Below are positions 49,451 through 60,607 of a DNA stretch of 64,000 nt, in pieces; the first letter of the stretch is position 1; each line of letters starts with the position of its first letter. Below the pieces are notes generated by a model. That model saw nothing but the letters and a program-made list of their open reading frames with translations, was not told where the DNA came from and searched no databases. The position numbers and the translations under genes were made by a program. Location of the stretch: positions 30,361,120 through 30,425,119 of the forward strand of contig OZ024894.1 in NCBI GenBank assembly GCA_964017195.1. The letters are read 5' to 3'. This DNA is from Siderastrea radians (lineage: Eukaryota > Cnidaria > Anthozoa > Scleractinia > Rhizangiidae).

Positions 49451-50397
49451 ATCATAATTTATAGGTATTACAAATTTGCGTTAGTTTATCAATTTAGAAA
49501 CGTTTCAAACAGAGCACTGGCGTTAATTATATTCATCTGAAAATACCCCCGTTTAATTTCATTGGCGAACGATGCATATTTGATGTACCAACCGGGCTCG
49601 TTGCTCCTTCGCAGCGGTATTTTCTCAACTTAACGGATAAGAAAAAAATAAAAAACGCAGTTGCAATTTGAAAAAAACATTTGTTGTAGATTTAGAGTAC
49701 TGATATTATTAGAGCTAATGAAAATGAATCGAAAAGCGGTTCGCATTTTCATTTATTTGCCGGTTCTGGCCCAATCTCGTACCAGGGTGGGTTTGGCCGA
49801 GTGACCTTGGGTACGAATTGATCATGCGCAAAGTGGTTCCCTTCCCGACGTGCTGTTCGTATTTTTGGCGCCGATCGTTGAATTCATCGTTTGAGGTCTA
49901 AAATTTCTGTCGTTTTGGAGAGATGGCTTGTGAACTATTCCTTCTCCCTGCTCCACGGTCTCTGAATAGCTGCAAACAATCTTCTTACAGCGGATTAACG
50001 ATCAGTGGGAATGTTTTTCTGCCATTTAACAAGCTGGATCGAGTCAACTTTTGGCCGCCATATTTGATGGCTCATGATCATGCCTGGTTCTTGCTGTAAT
50101 TGCCGAGGTAAGCTAAGTTTTAGACTGTAAAACGTGAGCTGAGGCCCTTGTATGTCCAAATATTCGTGCCTTGTTTGATATTTACCACGTTTAAGCCAAT
50201 TGCCCCGCACTTTAAGTGTTCTTGATGACACTTTCTTTGGGACTTCAAAAGTACATGATGTAAACTCAACATCAATTGTGGCTCATTTCTGAGCTCCCAC
50301 ACCTTTTAAAGTCAAGACTGGAATAAGCTTATATTTTCTTTGTTTTAAATTATCATGTTTGCACATTTTATTTCATAGTTTGAGATCTTTATGCTTG

Positions 50398-51083
50398 CCC
50401 GACGTGACCAATCGAACCAAATTGAACATTCGATAAACCAAATTCAATCGAACCCAGTCGAACTCAATCATATGATTGGGTTCGGTAATCGAATTCAGTC
50501 GAGCTCTCACAAAAAAAATGGAGCAATCTAACGTTGATTAGGTTCGATTGTGTTCGATAAGGTTTGATTCAGTTCGACGGCAAGGCAATCACAAAACATG
50601 ATCAGTGTGGGATGACATTTCATTGAAAATAGAGGTAGCAGAGCCAAATCTGGGGAGATGCAAGTTTTTCTCGGCAGCTTACAATGCCAACTCTTTCCAC
50701 ATCATCGGCTTGGTTCATTGAATTTTGCGTGGGTTATTGTAAAGATTACATATGCTGATAAGAAATAAATGAATCATATATGAAAATTTAAAATAGCTGG
50801 GGTGAATTGAAATTTATATAATCTTCTGTTGTCTGATGAACTTAATTTGTAAGTTGTTCTCACATTGTGAACCATACTGTTCAAATAACATATATTTTGA
50901 ATGATTTTTTTTTGTTCGATTCGTTCGATTGGTTTTGAAAATGGAACACAATCAAACTTTCACACAATTTCTTTAGTTCGATTGTGTTCGATTTCCAAAT
51001 CAATCAAACCTAGTCATTCGATGAAGTTTGATTGGGTTTGATTGAGTTCCATTACTGAAAAGTTCGATTGGTCACATCAGGTA
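50398..51083. mobile_element. 686-bp MITE with CCCGACGTGACCAATCGAAC ends
   Basis: The ends CCCGACGTGACCAATCGAAC (50398) and GTTCGATTGGTCACATCAGG (to 51081) are inverted with two mismatches. CTTG occurs at both borders (50394-50397 and 51084-51087). The interior has many TTCGATTGNGTTCGAT-like words on both strands near each end. A tandem copy of the flank without the insertion lies at about 51188-51255. Confidence 0.75.
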
Positions 51084-51767
51084 CTTGGTACAGTTTGCTA
51101 GTGATGGCTTTGTTGTTAGATCTTCAAGCTGCTGTACTATTTGCAAGTGACCACATTGACTCTGATTGAATATGGGTTTTATCATAATGTGAGATCTTTA
51201 TGCTTGGTACGGTTTGCTAGTGACAGTTTTTTGTCAGATCGTCAAGCTGTTGTACCATTGTGAGTGACCACATCACCTTATATTCCATCTGTTTCTGTCA
51301 GACAGACAGGTAACATCTATTAGTGTGATCAGTGTATACCCAGGGCTGTCATTGAGGGCCGTAACCCTAACACCTGTTATGGCTGAGTATTCATGATGGG
51401 ACCTCAATGTTATGGATGAACTTGGTTTCTTGTCCTTACAATTTACTTACAAGTTTGTTATGGGTGTGAAGTTCAAGGTAACAGGTGACTCAAAGCTTAA
51501 TGACAGCCCTGTATACTGAATCATTGGTTACTCAAACCTGGTCATGCATTCCTGTCAATAACAAACTAATGAATGGCTTCTGGCACCCAGCTGGAGTAGG
51601 AATTTGACAGGTTTACAATTTGCATAATCTGGCTGTAACAGTCAGTTACATTTCGTTATTTTTACATCTCTTTATTTTTATTCTCTTTTCTCTTCGCTGC
51701 CCATTTTTTTCAATGCATAAATGTTGAGAGAACTCAAACACCAGGCCTGGTATTTACGTATTCTTAA

Positions 51768-52176
51768 GGACGGTGCCTCCTTTTGTTACTCCCCATACGT
51801 TCTGCGCATCTTGGTATATGTGCAGTGTGTATATTCAGGTTTCTTAAGGAAATTGCCCACTAATACAACAATATTTTTGCACGGTTTATGACTATGTGGA
51901 AAAGGCAGATCTTAGCAAGGGCTATCAGAATCCAAAAAGAAAATTGGGGGTAACCATTCATTTTTCAGAGATAATAGAGCTTAAGTTTAGAAAGAAATTG
52001 CCATACATTCTTTGTATTTTAATGCTTTTTTAGAATTATGGTTGCTTAGTTATCTCTGAAAAATGCACAGTTACCCACATTTTTCTGTCTGGATTCCAAT
52101 AGCCCTTGCTAATATCTACTTTTTCCCCATAGTCATAACCTTTGCAAAAGTACATCTGTATTAGGAGGCACCGCCC
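51768..52176. mobile_element. 409-bp TTAA-flanked hairpin MITE
   Basis: TTAA at 51764-51767 and 52177-52180 borders GGACGGTGCCTCC and GGAGGCACCGCCC. Inverted similarity continues for about 180 bp on each side (for example GGTAACCATTCATTTTTCAG against CTGAAAAATGCACAGTTACC). The TTAA duplication suggests mobilisation by a piggyBac or Kolobok transposase. Confidence 0.75.
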
Positions 52177-52539
52177 TTAAAAGGTTGTGCAACTATGCAA
52201 ATCGAAGTCAGTCAAATTCTCACCCTGACCTGAGGCTGGAAGTCATGCATTAACTATTATGGAATATCAGATCAAGTTTCACTTTGAATTGTTTATTTCA
52301 AGAGCCACTTATTGCAACAAAAAATATCCATAAATGAATTCATTTGTTTGTAACTGACAGGAACACATGACTGGGTTAGTTTGAGAACAAAATAAGGCCT
52401 TTGTGCAAGATAAATTTATGCCTTAGCAGTGACTAACCTTCAAATCACTGTTTTTATTGCACAATGAAATCAAGGCAAATAGTGTACACCAGGCTTTTAT
52501 TGATGGCTTAAAATTTGGTTGCTGACATAAAATATGAAC

Positions 52540-54300
52540 ATGAATACATGAACTTCATATATTTGAACTGCAGATAAAGATAGAATTATATGTAGGTCAT
52601 CGCAGTGAAGGTGTTCCAACCTAAGCGGTTGAAAAGAAGAAACCTGAAAAAATTCAGGCTTGAATGGAAATCGAACCCATGACCTCTGCAATACCGGTGT
52701 AGCGCCCTAACCAACTGAGCTATCAAGCCAACTGGGAGCTGGTCAATTGAGAGTTTGTATTATCCCGTAGATGGAGAATAAATGAACATGAATATATGAA
52801 ATTCATATATTTGAACTGCGGATAAAGATAGAATTATATGTAGATCATTGCAGTGAAGGTGTTCCAGCCTAAGCGGTTGAAAACGGGAATCGAACCCATG
52901 ACCTCTGCGATACCGGTGCAGCGCCCTAACTAACTGAGCTATCAAGCCAACTGGGAGCTGGTCAATTGAGAGTTAGTATTATGCCGTAGATGGAGAATAA
53001 AATAATGAACATGAATATATGACATTTATATATTTGAACTGCGGATAAAGATAGAATTATATATAGATCATCGCAGTGAAGGTGTTTCAACCTAAGCGGT
53101 TGAAAAGAAGAAACCTGAAAAAATTCAGGCTTGAACGGGAATCGAACCCATGACCTCTGCGATACCGGTGCAGGGCCCTAACCAACTGAGCTATCAAGCC
53201 AACTGGGAGCTGGTCAATTGAGAGTTTGTATTATCCCGTAGATGGAGAATAAATGAACATGAATATATGAAATTCATATATTTGAACTGCGGATAAAGAT
53301 AGAATTATATGTAGATCATCGCAGTGAAGGTGTTCCAACCTAACCGGTTGAAAAGAAGAAACCTGAAAAAATTCAGGCTTGAACGGGAATCGAACCCATG
53401 ACCTCTGCAATACCGGTGCAGTGCCCTAACCAACTGAGCTACACCGGTATCGCAGAGGTCATGGGTTCGATTCCCATTCAAGCCTGAATTTTTCCAGGTT
53501 TCTTCTTTTCAACCGCTTAGGTTGGAACACCTTCACTGCGATGATCTACATATAATTCTATCTTTATCCGCAGTTCAAATATATGAATTTCATATATTCA
53601 TGTTCATTTATTCTCCATCTATAGGATAATACGAACTCTCAATTTACCAGCTCCCAGTTGGCTTGATAGCTCAGTTAGTTAGGGCGCTGCACCGGTATCG
53701 CAGAGGTCATGGGTTCGATTCCCATTCAAGCCTGAATTTTTTCAGGTTTTGTTTTTTCAACCGCTTAGGTTGGAACACCTTCACTGCGATGATCTACATA
53801 TAATTCTATCTTTATCTGCAGTTCAAATATATGAATTTCATATATTCATGTTCATTTATTCTCCATCTATGGGATAATACGAACTCTCAATTGACCAGCT
53901 CCCAGTTGGTTTGATAGCTCAGTTGGTTAGGGCCCTGCACCGGTATCGCAGAGGCCATGGGTTCGATTCCCGTTCAAGCCTGAATTTTTTCAGGTTTCTT
54001 CTTTTCAACCGCTTAGGTTGGAACACCTTCACTGCGATGATCTACATATAATTCTATCTTTATCCGCAGTTCAAATATATGAATTTCATATATTCATGTT
54101 CATTTATTCTCCATCTACGGGATAATACGAACTCTCAATTGACCAGCTCCCAGTTGGCTTGATAGCTCAGTTGGTTAGGGCGCTGCACCGGTATCGCAGA
54201 GGTCATGGGTTCGATTCCCGTTCAAGCCTGAATTTTTTTTCAGGTTTCTTCTTTTCAACCGCTTAGGTTGGAACACCTTCACTGTGATGATCTACATGTA
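52540..54300. repeat. Mirror-image tandem array of tRNA-like units (248-bp period)
   Basis: Four units on the minus strand (tRNA-like cores 52657-52729, about 52883-52948, 53128-53200 and 53376-53440, truncated) meet four on the plus strand (53443-53484, truncated, then 53660-53732, 53908-53980 and 54156-54228). The plus units repeat exactly every 248 bp; the minus units repeat every 252 bp, except one shortened by about 30 bp. Each core has box A TAGCTCAGTTGG, the loop CCGGTAT (GGT anticodon position), box B GGTTCGATTCC and a 7-bp acceptor stem. Between cores lie TTCATATATTTGAACTGCGG and other segments shared with 10680-10962. The symmetry centre is at about 53441. Confidence 0.85.
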
Positions 54301-54418
54301 ATTCTGACATATAATATGTTAGCCGCATCTCTGTGACATGAATGCTGTGTTTGAAAAATGATCAATATAAGGCCGATTTGCTTAGAAATGCACAGAGGAC
54401 CCTTATTCCACAAAAAAA

Positions 54419-54514
54419 TATCAACTTAAGCAGCTGATAACAAAACAACCTGAAGAAAAGTTCTCGCCTGAAGTTTTTTTCAGGTTGTTGTTTTATCAGC
54501 TGCATAAGTTGATA
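54419..54514. repeat. 96-bp hairpin related to the tRNA-like hairpin family
   Basis: TATCAACTTAAGCAGCTGAT and its inverse at 54495-54514 enclose a short loop, with CCTGAA...TTCAGG at the stem top. It resembles the arm structure of 10707-10962 (AACTTATGCAGTTGCG) without the tRNA-like core. Confidence 0.65.
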
Positions 54515-54696
54515 TCATTAACTGTGATGGTCATTATCATTTCATAGTTTAGTACCACTTGCCTTTTTGACAAGTTTTAGTGAAGATACTTTCTTATCAT
54601 TGCTTTGGCTCAAAGAGTAAAATAGTCTATCAGCTCTTTTCATGTACATGCATGTAAACATTTCATTCAAGGGGAATCCTTCAATTTACCTTTTAG

Positions 54697-55507
54697 GTGA
54701 TTTCTGATTATAAAAAGGAAAGGCTGGATGCCATAAAAGCTGATTCCCTGAAGTTGTTGCAAACAGGGCTTGTAAGTATTCATGTATTAATTTATTACTC
54801 GTTAATATATGTAACAGTAAGTTTTCTGAAAATTAGTTTTAGGATTACATGAAAAAAAGTTTTAACCATTGCCTTAAAAGCTCAATGCCAGCCTTTTAGT
54901 GTGTTGGATGTATGTCACAACACCATTTCTCTGCAGACAATTCATCACAGTCAAAATACTCAGCATGTGACCATTTGCCTGACACTAGTAATAAACCAAT
55001 CAACAGTTATTTGAAATTATGGTACTGGATTCAGGATATCATTGGAATATTACAATAGGCTAAGCAAAATTGAAATTTTGATTCCATTAATAAAATCTAT
55101 CTATTATTAGTGAAAGTCATTCCTAAATAAATATGCGAATGTGTTGAATATCTTGAATGTAATTCAGTTTGGTGTGTGCTAATTAATAACCATGTAGTGA
55201 ATTCAGTGTACAAGAAAATGCAGGTTTTGACAGGGTGTCTGTATTAAGCGGGTACTATATTTATTAATTAGTCTAGTGTCTGTGCTTATGGTTACTGTTG
55301 ATCACATTTCTCTTCCAGGTTCAAAGAGACGAAGAAATTATGATTGCCCTCCACTTTTCAAAAGAGAGACAGGTTTCCTCTGTCACATTAAAAAGACTGA
55401 AACCATTGTGCAAGGATCACTGCATTCCTTGCATGCCAGGGACACCTAAACAAGACCTACTGAGTTCCCTAGGACAGGTTCACATTGAGAAATGTAGTAA
55501 AATGTAA
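54697..55507 (+). CDS. Two phase-matched exons of an unrecognised gene inside the CACTA-like element
   Basis: Exon 54697-54771 (75 nt) lies between TTTACCTTTTAG and GTAAGT and reads VISDYKKERLDAIKADSLKL and on. Exon 55319 onward follows CATTTCTCTTCCAG and continues in the same phase with VQRDEEIMIALHFSKERQV, VTLKRLKPLC and CIPCMPGTPKQDLLSSLG, stopping at 55505-55507 unless a weak donor near 55478 is used. Phase 0 to phase 0 across 547 bp of intron, good splice signals and coding-like composition support a real gene. I recognise no family. The CxxC plus Lys/Glu-rich helices could be a DNA-binding or adaptor segment. It could be part of the element's own transposase or a captured host gene. No further exon was found. 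Confidence 0.5.
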
Positions 55508-56102
55508 AAACAATGAAGAACTTATCACCTATGATAACCTCGTAACTATTGATTTACCTACCGGTACTAATTTGTCATGTGCAATTGAACTTTGCTTACA
55601 CGTAACATATTTTCTTGGTTGTAAAAACCAGGGTTCAAATAAGATACAATTTAACAGCATTCATACGTCGACCTCACACAATGTACACCTACATTTTCTG
55701 TTGATGAGACTGATTCTTCTCCGATGGGTGTACTACTTTGGGTGTGCATAAACCATCACCGAATACCACTCCACAATGTACTGAGTACCAAATTCTAAAG
55801 TTGCAAATACTAAAACGAATGCTGTGTCTGTGAGCCCAAAGTTGTAAGCACTGGTCCACTTAACCAGGAAAATATGGTACAAGACAACAATTCGATCAAA
55901 TCTAGTTCAATGAATTTTTCCTTTGTTTTGTGAAAGTTGATGCTGTAGAATATGATGTCGGCATCTACATAACAAATCTTAGAAATATACCAGAGTCAAA
56001 TACATGTATCTTGACACTTTAAGACGGATTCAGCTCAGCATTCGAGCAATAAGTGCAAGAATTAATTACTAATACTCATAGCAAGGTACCATTTTGAAGT
56101 AA
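55508..56102. other. Unannotated sequence inside the CACTA-like element
   Basis: No supported exon, tRNA-like unit or inverted repeat. Confidence 0.35.
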
Positions 56103-56246
56103 TATATCAAACACGAGAAAGAGTGTTTCATCAGGATATCCAAACCCCGAGAAGTGGGTTGAAAAAACGAGGCGCAGCCGAGTTTTTTTGACCGACTTCG
56201 AGGTGTTTGGATACCTGATGAAACACTCTTTCGAGTTTTTGATATG
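56103..56246. repeat. Hairpin MITE
   Basis: GAGAAAGAGTGTTTCATCAG (56115-56134) and the matching CTGATGAAACACTCTTTCGA (56215-56234) are inverted arms. Outer ATATCAAA/TTTGATAT words complete the fold. Confidence 0.7.
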
Positions 56247-56589
56247 GCTTCTCAAACCAGTCATAATTCTTGGAGGACCATTGGGTTGTATCATCACTGA
56301 TTTATGCTTTTCACCAGACAACGTTTTTTCAATTGGGTGTATATAACAAATTGTAAGAATGATTAATACAAATGTGTAGTATCTTTTAAAATAACTTAAT
56401 TGGTCAAAAACAACAATTATTACCATTTGAATCGAAACAAAAGGATATTTATACATTTAACAAACCTATTATATTGATGTGAAAATATTTTGAAAGCACG
56501 TAGTTCAAATTATAATTTTTATTGAATTGGGCAGAATGAAACAATAAAGTTTTTATGTATTTTTATTACACATTTTTATTTACTGAGGA

Positions 56590-58110
56590 CTGTATAAGTT
56601 ATTTACAGGATCTTGACAGCCCTCCTTTTAATTTCAATTTACGTGGTATTTGCAGGATCTTGACAGCCCCCTTTTTTAATTTACGTGGTATTTACAGGAT
56701 CTCGACAGCCCCTCTTTTTCAATTTACATGATATTTACAGGGTCTTGACAGCCCCCCTTTTTCAATTTACATGACATTTACAGGATCTCGAGAGCCCCTC
56801 TTTTTCAATTTACATGATATTTACAGGAGATCGACAGCCCCCCTTTTTCGATTTACATGATATTTACAGGATATCGACAGCCCCCCTTTTTCAATTTACG
56901 TGGTATTTACAGGATCTGGGCAGGCTCCCTTTATTAGTTTACGCGGTATTTACAGGATCTCGACAGCCCCCCTTTTTCGATTTACATGATATTTACAGGA
57001 TCTCGAAAGTCCCTCTTTTTTAATTTACATGATATTTACAGGATATCGACAGCCCCCCTTTTTCGATTTACATGATATTTACAGGATATCAATAGCCCCC
57101 CTTTTTCAATTTACATGATATTTACAGGGTCTTGACAGACCCCCTTTTTCGATTTACATGACATTTACAGGATCTCGAGAGCCCCTCTTTTTCAATTTAC
57201 ATGATATTTACAGGATATCGACAGCCCCCCTTTTTCGATTTACATGATATTTACAGGATATCAATAGCCCCCCTTTTTCAATTTACATGATATTTACAGG
57301 GTCTTGACAGCCCCCCTTTTTCGATTTACATGACATTTACAGGATCTCGAGAGCCCCTCTTTTTCAATTTACATGGTATTTACAGGGTCTCGACAGCCCC
57401 CCTTTTCCAATTTATGTGGTATTTACAGGATCTGGGCAGCCTCCCTTTATTAGTTTACACGGTATTTACAGGATCTCGACAGCCCCCCTTTTTCGATTTA
57501 CATGATATTTACAGGATCTCGAGAGCCCCTCTTTTTAATTTACATGATATTTACAGGATATCGACAGCCCCCCTTTTTCGATTTACATGATATTTACAGG
57601 ATATCAACAGCCCCCCTTTTTCAATTTACATGGTATTTACAGGGTCTCGACAGCCCCCCTTTTTCAATTTACGTGGTATTTACAGGATCTCGACAGCCCC
57701 TTTTTTCAATTTACGTGGTATTTACAATGTTATTTACAGGATCTCCACAGCCCCCCTTTTTTAATTTACGTGGTATTTACAGGGTCTCGACAGCCCCCTT
57801 TTTTCAATTTACATGGTATTTACAATGTCATTTACAGGATCTTGGCAGCCACCCTTTTTCAATTTACATGGTCTTTACAGGATCTCGGCAGGCTCCCTCT
57901 TATAAATTTACATGTTATTTACATGATCTGTGTTCTTTTGCCTTACAACATTTACAGTATCTTTCTTTATATTTACATGTTTCAATGCCGAAATTTACAT
58001 GATATTTACAGTATCTTTTGAGAACATGTAAAAGTCCAAAAATCATGTAAATTTACTTTTTACAGTATCTTTTTACCCTTTTACATGTTATTTACATGTT
58101 ATTTACATAG
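56590..58110. repeat. 43-bp tandem array forming the right subterminal region of the CACTA-like element
   Basis: Roughly 30 units of about 43 bp, each with TTTACATGATATTTACAGGA followed by a GACAGCCCCCCTTTTT-type tract. Each unit contributes two ATTTAC words. Units become irregular after about 57900. Long open frames on the plus strand here (56814-57023, 57330-57590, 57502-58021) are by-products of the repeat and are not genes. Confidence 0.85.
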
Positions 58111-60607
58111 TATGTAAATTTTCAACTTTTCCAGTGTGTGTAACTGGTAAATGATAAGTATTGTGTTCAGTGTTAACTGCATTTTGTACTGCCGTAAAAT
58201 TTCTGTTAAGCCTCCTGCTTGAAATTCAGATTTTTTTATCTCAGACAACTCCCTACAGGAAATTAATAGAGCTTTTAAAGCATTGCTAAAGGGGCCCTTA
58301 GTCTGTCAATATCAGGTTGACTGACCTGTGGTCTCTTAACATTTTTGTTGTGCCCAATGCAGCCAGCATTGTTCCCTTTTCCATGACTTCGTGAGTGTAG
58401 TGCATCTGCTTTGGTAGATATTTTAGGTACATTGAGTGATAAACCTCGAGGATTGTGGTGTGTACACACTTGGTAAGGTGCTCCATAACCTTTTAAGCAG
58501 GCCTTTATCTTTAACTACACTGACTAGGGCCTGGTGAGCAGGTGATCCAGGTTTTAACCACTTCTTCCTGCGAGCAGCTTCTGGCAGATAGGGCTGATGA
58601 GCACACTTGTGGTAAAATTGGTTCCCAGGCCACCCGTGTCTGTTTGTAACATGATGACACAGTGAAACCCATTTCTCTTTAAGCAACTGTGCATTTCCTT
58701 CACAGGTGGTGGCACTCCACCAAAGATGGTTAATAACAGATGGGATCCACGGCTTTAGGTCTTGACATCCAGTTTTGTTTGAAGCTGAAGCTAGTTTCTT
58801 TGAGATGGACTTAGCCAAGTGCCATGGATCAAACTGGGGTTCCTTGTCTGGATGATTAGTGCTCATTTCTTTTCTAATCTGCGGGTGACGATCGGTTGAA
58901 ATGACGGAAACCCTGATACCTTGGTTCTCTACTGAATTCAGAGCTTCTTTGAATCCCTTTATTTCCATGACATTGGAATTTGCTACTTGCGAAACACTTA
59001 CTACCTTGAAATCAACGACTTTGCATGTGTCAATATCCATGAGTGTATAAGTACAATACTTGGCGCAATGTCCAGGGGAATCGCATCTACCATCTCCCGC
59101 TAAAACATTGCTTGGTCTGGAGACCAGTTCATTAGAAACGGATGCCTGCTCTGTTTGCCAAGCTCTCTCTACGACAGGGAAAACGAATCATTTACGAAGT
59201 ACATAATACGAAGATTCTGATATTGTTTTAAGTTTTAAACAATGAGCAAATAATTCAAATTTTGCAAAGTGGATCCCGCTGAAAAAGATCGCTGCAGTGA
59301 GGGCTAAATTTCCTCTGCCTTTAGTGGTAGACAATGGGGGTTGAGACTGCCACTTGTAACTACAGCCATTTTGGCAAGTCAAGTGTATGGAAAGCTGCGA
59401 ACCCTCATTTTGAATCTCATGCGCGTCAACTGTAAAGGAACCGCATTTTGGACAAAAACGATACAGTTCTTTAAGTTGCTCCTCGTATACAAGAAATAGC
59501 CTGCCTTCGAAATTAACTGAATTTTCCTCTGACTCGTTCTGTGATGATTTTTGACTCTTAAAACAGTCGTCTTCAGAATCGCCAGGGTAATATTCGGATT
59601 GGCTTGCAACTGGATTTGTTGTTTCGCTATACTGTGAGCTGCACAATTCCTCCACTTGTTCAGTAGAGTCAACGCACCGCGAGGAATCCTCGATTACAGT
59701 TTCCTCAGTTTCGCTTTGGTCCTCCCTTTCCTGCCGTACAAGTAACTGACACTGCGGCTCTTCACCTCTAGCATAAGAGTGGTCGTTTCTCACCTCGACT
59801 GAAGCATCTTGTGGAAACTGATTCGCGAAATCTCTAGTTATTGCAGGTACCGGTAACTGTTCAACTTGCACTCCACATGATATTAGTTCAGGTAAGGGCT
59901 CTGTTTGCGTACTCACTTCATGCCGAGTTTCCGTGATATCAATGACCTCCTCCTGCTCTTCTTTACTTTTCACTTCTCGATGAGAAGCAAGAAGTTCTTC
60001 GATGGTCTGAAAGGTAAGCGGCTTAATTTAACGACAGTCGGACAATAAAACAACTTACAGTCAGGCTGAGATTTGCCCCCAAATTTAAGAAAATGTATGG
60101 GCTAAAATAAGAACATCCTCAGGCTCAGGAAAATTGTACGCGTTCCTATAAAAAAGAGTGTAATCGAAGTAAAGTGATTTTAAAAACTTAGAATATTTAC
60201 CTGTTGACGTTGCCGTCGCTCGGCACGTTGCTTGCTCTGCAATCTCAGTTTCTTTACTGGCGTGAAAGCAAATATGGTTGGCACAGCACTTTCTTTCAGT
60301 TTTCTTTTCCAACTGCTATGCCCAAGCAGTTTCTTTTGCAGAAGGACACTAATTTCAAAGTCATCTGGCAGAAAATGTTGCGAACACAATCTTGGGTCTT
60401 TTGATAATCTGATACACCGCGCGGTCTTGATCCACCTTTTCCTCAGTTTTTCATCTTTAGGAAAATTATGAAGACTAATATTTGGGTTTTTCTTACTTCC
60501 CTTACTTTTTGTAGTGTAATTACAGCCAAATGCGCTACACTTCGGCATGTTTACGCCAAAAACAAAACAACAAATTGTTGCGAAATTTTAAAGCTCGCAC
60601 CAACTGG

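Larger units (their letters stand above)
48117..58136. mobile_element. 10.02-kb CACTA/EnSpm-like transposon nested in the transposase intron
   Basis: The ends CACTGGAAAAGTTGAAAA (48117) and TTTTCAACTTTTCCAGTG (to 58136) are perfect inverted repeats, extending to about 24 bp through the adjacent ATTTAC/GTAAAT. TGT is duplicated on both sides (48114-48116, 58137-58139). CACTG/CACTA ends, a three-base duplication and dense subterminal short repeats (GTAAAT/ATTTAC) are together characteristic of the CACTA/EnSpm group. No CACTA transposase was recognised. The interior has an unknown two-exon coding region (54697-55507), two MITEs and the tRNA-like array. It inserted after the Kolobok-like element, since it interrupts an intron of that element's gene. 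Confidence 0.75.
47582..60548 (-). pseudogene. THAP-domain DDE transposase (Kolobok-like), three exons, split by a nested transposon
   Basis: Exons: 60548-60201, 60006-58326 and 47858-47582, all joined in phase 0 (CAG/GTAAAT; TTTCAG/ACC; CACAG/GTCAGT; AAATAG/GCA). Exon 1 encodes a THAP zinc finger: C4-x4-C9 (MPKCSAFGCN), W39, C55-x2-H58 (LCSQHF) and AVPTIF at 88-93. Exon 2 has an acidic linker, a zinc-ribbon-like part (FCPKCG, HLTCQNGC), then the DDE-type core with GDGRCDSPGHCAKYCTYT, VISTDRHPQIR, FDPWHLAKSISKKL and ILEVYHSMYLKYLPK. The exon 2/3 junction NVKRPQ-ATIQDGEAKGEPRF is the expected family junction. Lesions: a TGA at 59188-59190, single-base losses near 58490 and 58355, and a shift in exon 3 before the ERPARQEIIKKRLEMSRF end. 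The last intron is 10,467 bp, of which 10,020 bp are the inserted element. Confidence 0.8.

Noticed and set aside
49923..50107. Possible first exon on the plus strand (MACELFLLPAPRSLNS) before a GTAAGC donor
   Set aside because: The frame stops before the donor, other frames give only a few codons, and a competing minus-strand frame covers the same bases. Not resolvable without transcripts.
52657..54228. Cluster of functional tRNA-Thr genes
   Set aside because: The anticodon stem is mismatched, position 33 is C rather than T in most copies, several copies are truncated, and the flanks repeat with the core. Repeat-derived units explain this better.
52540..54300. CRISPR-like array
   Set aside because: Repeats are long, spacers are not unique, and the unit is tRNA-derived in a eukaryotic setting.
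56814..58021. Long plus-strand open frames of 69-166 codons
   Set aside because: They are periodic translations of the 43-bp array, with no non-repeat sequence or splice context.
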